From an uncultured Clostridia bacterium (GTDB taxonomy: Bacteria > Bacillota > Clostridia > Oscillospirales > Acutalibacteraceae), in contig CAMJHU010000151.1 in NCBI GenBank assembly GCA_946405565.1, positions 1-5,836 of the forward strand: DNA of 5,836 nucleotides. Reading direction: 5' to 3'. Below are positions 5,507-5,836 of the stretch, piece by piece. The notes beneath the pieces were generated by a model. The model was not told where the DNA came from. It was given only the letters and a program-made list of their open reading frames with translations, and ran no database searches. The position numbers were made by a program, and so were the translations under genes. The stretch's first letter is position 1. Every line of letters begins with the position of its first letter.

Positions 5507-5510
5507 GGAG
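5507..5510 (+). promoter_or_regulatory. Ribosome binding site of the last gene, with upstream anti-SD-like sequence
   Basis: GGAG, preceded by seven A, lies 9 bases before the ATG at 5520. TCCTCC (5494-5499) sits just upstream, so CTCC can pair with GGAG around the A7 loop. The four-pair stem is weak but could partly mask the site. No promoter is recognisable between ilvN and this gene. Confidence 0.55.
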
Positions 5511-5519
5511 ACAAGCAAC

Positions 5520-5836
5520 ATGATATGGGACAAACTGACCTATGACGAGTTCGGCTGGCAGGGCAGCACGACGCTGATGTTCGGCGGCAAGCCCTGTCAA
5601 GTAGCATTGGAAATACAGTGTGAAGAAGACGAGCCTATCTCTGAAGCGCAAAAACAGTCGTATTCCCAATTTATAAAAAAATGGCAGTCCTTGGAACAGC
5701 CCATGCTGGAAGCGCTGCTCCGCTATTACAACGAAGAGGAACGTTTCAGCTACGGTCCCGATGACCCGGAGGAAAATGCCGCGTGGTGGCCGGAGATTGA
5801 CACGCCCGAGGCAATGGCGCAGGCAGTCACACCCGA
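5520..5836 (+). CDS. Unrecognised acidic protein, 3' end outside the window
   Basis: An open frame of 105 codons runs from ATG 5520 off the right edge. The product is soluble-looking, without signal peptide or membrane segments. It has a beta-rich start (MIWDKLTYDEFGWQGST, then a GGKPCQVALEI strand) and a helical middle (ISEAQKQSYSQFIKKWQ and LEALLRYYNEEER). An acidic, Trp-containing stretch (GPDDPEENAAWWPEID) follows, then TPEAMAQAVTP. The order W-strand-strand, then 'Q..Y..F', then an 'LL.YYN' helix reminds me of small DUF2004/DUF6985-type proteins of unknown function, some of which resemble immunity proteins. That resemblance is from memory and weak. A good ribosome binding site precedes it. 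Codon use includes a few rarer codons (ATA, TTG) compared with ilvBN, but the piece is too short to argue transfer. Confidence 0.75.
   Translation, partial: MIWDKLTYDEFGWQGSTTLMFGGKPCQVALEIQCEEDEPISEAQKQSYSQFIKKWQSLEQPMLEALLRYYNEEERFSYGPDDPEENAAWWPEIDTPEAMAQAVTP

Noticed and set aside
5293..5519. CRISPR array or tRNA gene in the ilvN-downstream gap
   Set aside because: The stems differ from one another, there are no regular repeats with spacers, and no cloverleaf with a T-arm motif can be drawn.
5261..5545. A 94-codon plus-strand open frame through the hairpin array
   Set aside because: It starts inside ilvN, overlaps the better-supported start at 5520, and translates the hairpins into low-complexity Pro/Arg/Ser sequence.
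4836..5669. A 277-codon minus-strand open frame across ilvN and the hairpin region
   Set aside because: It is antisense to ilvN and crosses the palindromic array, where both strands stay open by composition. No motifs or ribosome binding site support it.

Overview
The window looks like chromosomal DNA of a GC-rich Gram-positive anaerobe in Bacillota, class Clostridia, most likely Oscillospirales/Ruminococcaceae. This rests on the truB-ribF gene order, strong purine-rich Shine-Dalgarno sites before nearly every gene, a RibF kinase motif of PTIN type, and a consensus sigma-A promoter. The family-level placement is inference from how the proteins read; no search was run. All genes found lie on the + strand.

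Bases 1-3016 hold a tightly packed four-gene run: truB (tRNA pseudouridine-55 synthase), ribF (riboflavin kinase/FAD synthetase), a small FlK-like hotdog thioesterase homologue and a HAD-family phosphatase. The spacings are 21 bases, a 17-base overlap and a 1-base TGATG overlap, so the last three genes are probably translationally coupled. No promoter is visible before truB, so the operon probably begins upstream of the window. The thioesterase homologue keeps the FlK glutamate but has Val and Arg where FlK has its catalytic Thr and His.

Bases 3017-3144 form a compact control region. It contains a 13-base palindrome, a TTGCAA-17-TATAAT promoter, and a large nested inverted repeat (3058-3104) followed by five T. 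The promoter -10 box sits inside one arm of this repeat. The same DNA could therefore end the upstream operon and carry, or control, the promoter of the next one. This is the most notable non-coding structure in the window.

Bases 3145-5292 encode ilvB and ilvN, the large and small subunits of acetolactate (acetohydroxyacid) synthase, the first common enzyme of branched-chain amino acid synthesis. IlvB should need ThDP, and by family FAD, which is the product of RibF; that link is metabolic only. No T-box or leader-peptide attenuator is seen.

Bases 5293-5519 are non-coding and unusually rich in short perfect hairpins packed almost end to end, probably a composite of dispersed intergenic repeats. 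A gene for an unrecognised acidic protein starts at 5520 and runs off the end of the window.

Most of the window is ordinary housekeeping and biosynthesis. I see no clear novel multi-gene system. The items worth checking are the promoter-in-palindrome, the altered FlK-like protein, the hairpin array and the unidentified last gene.
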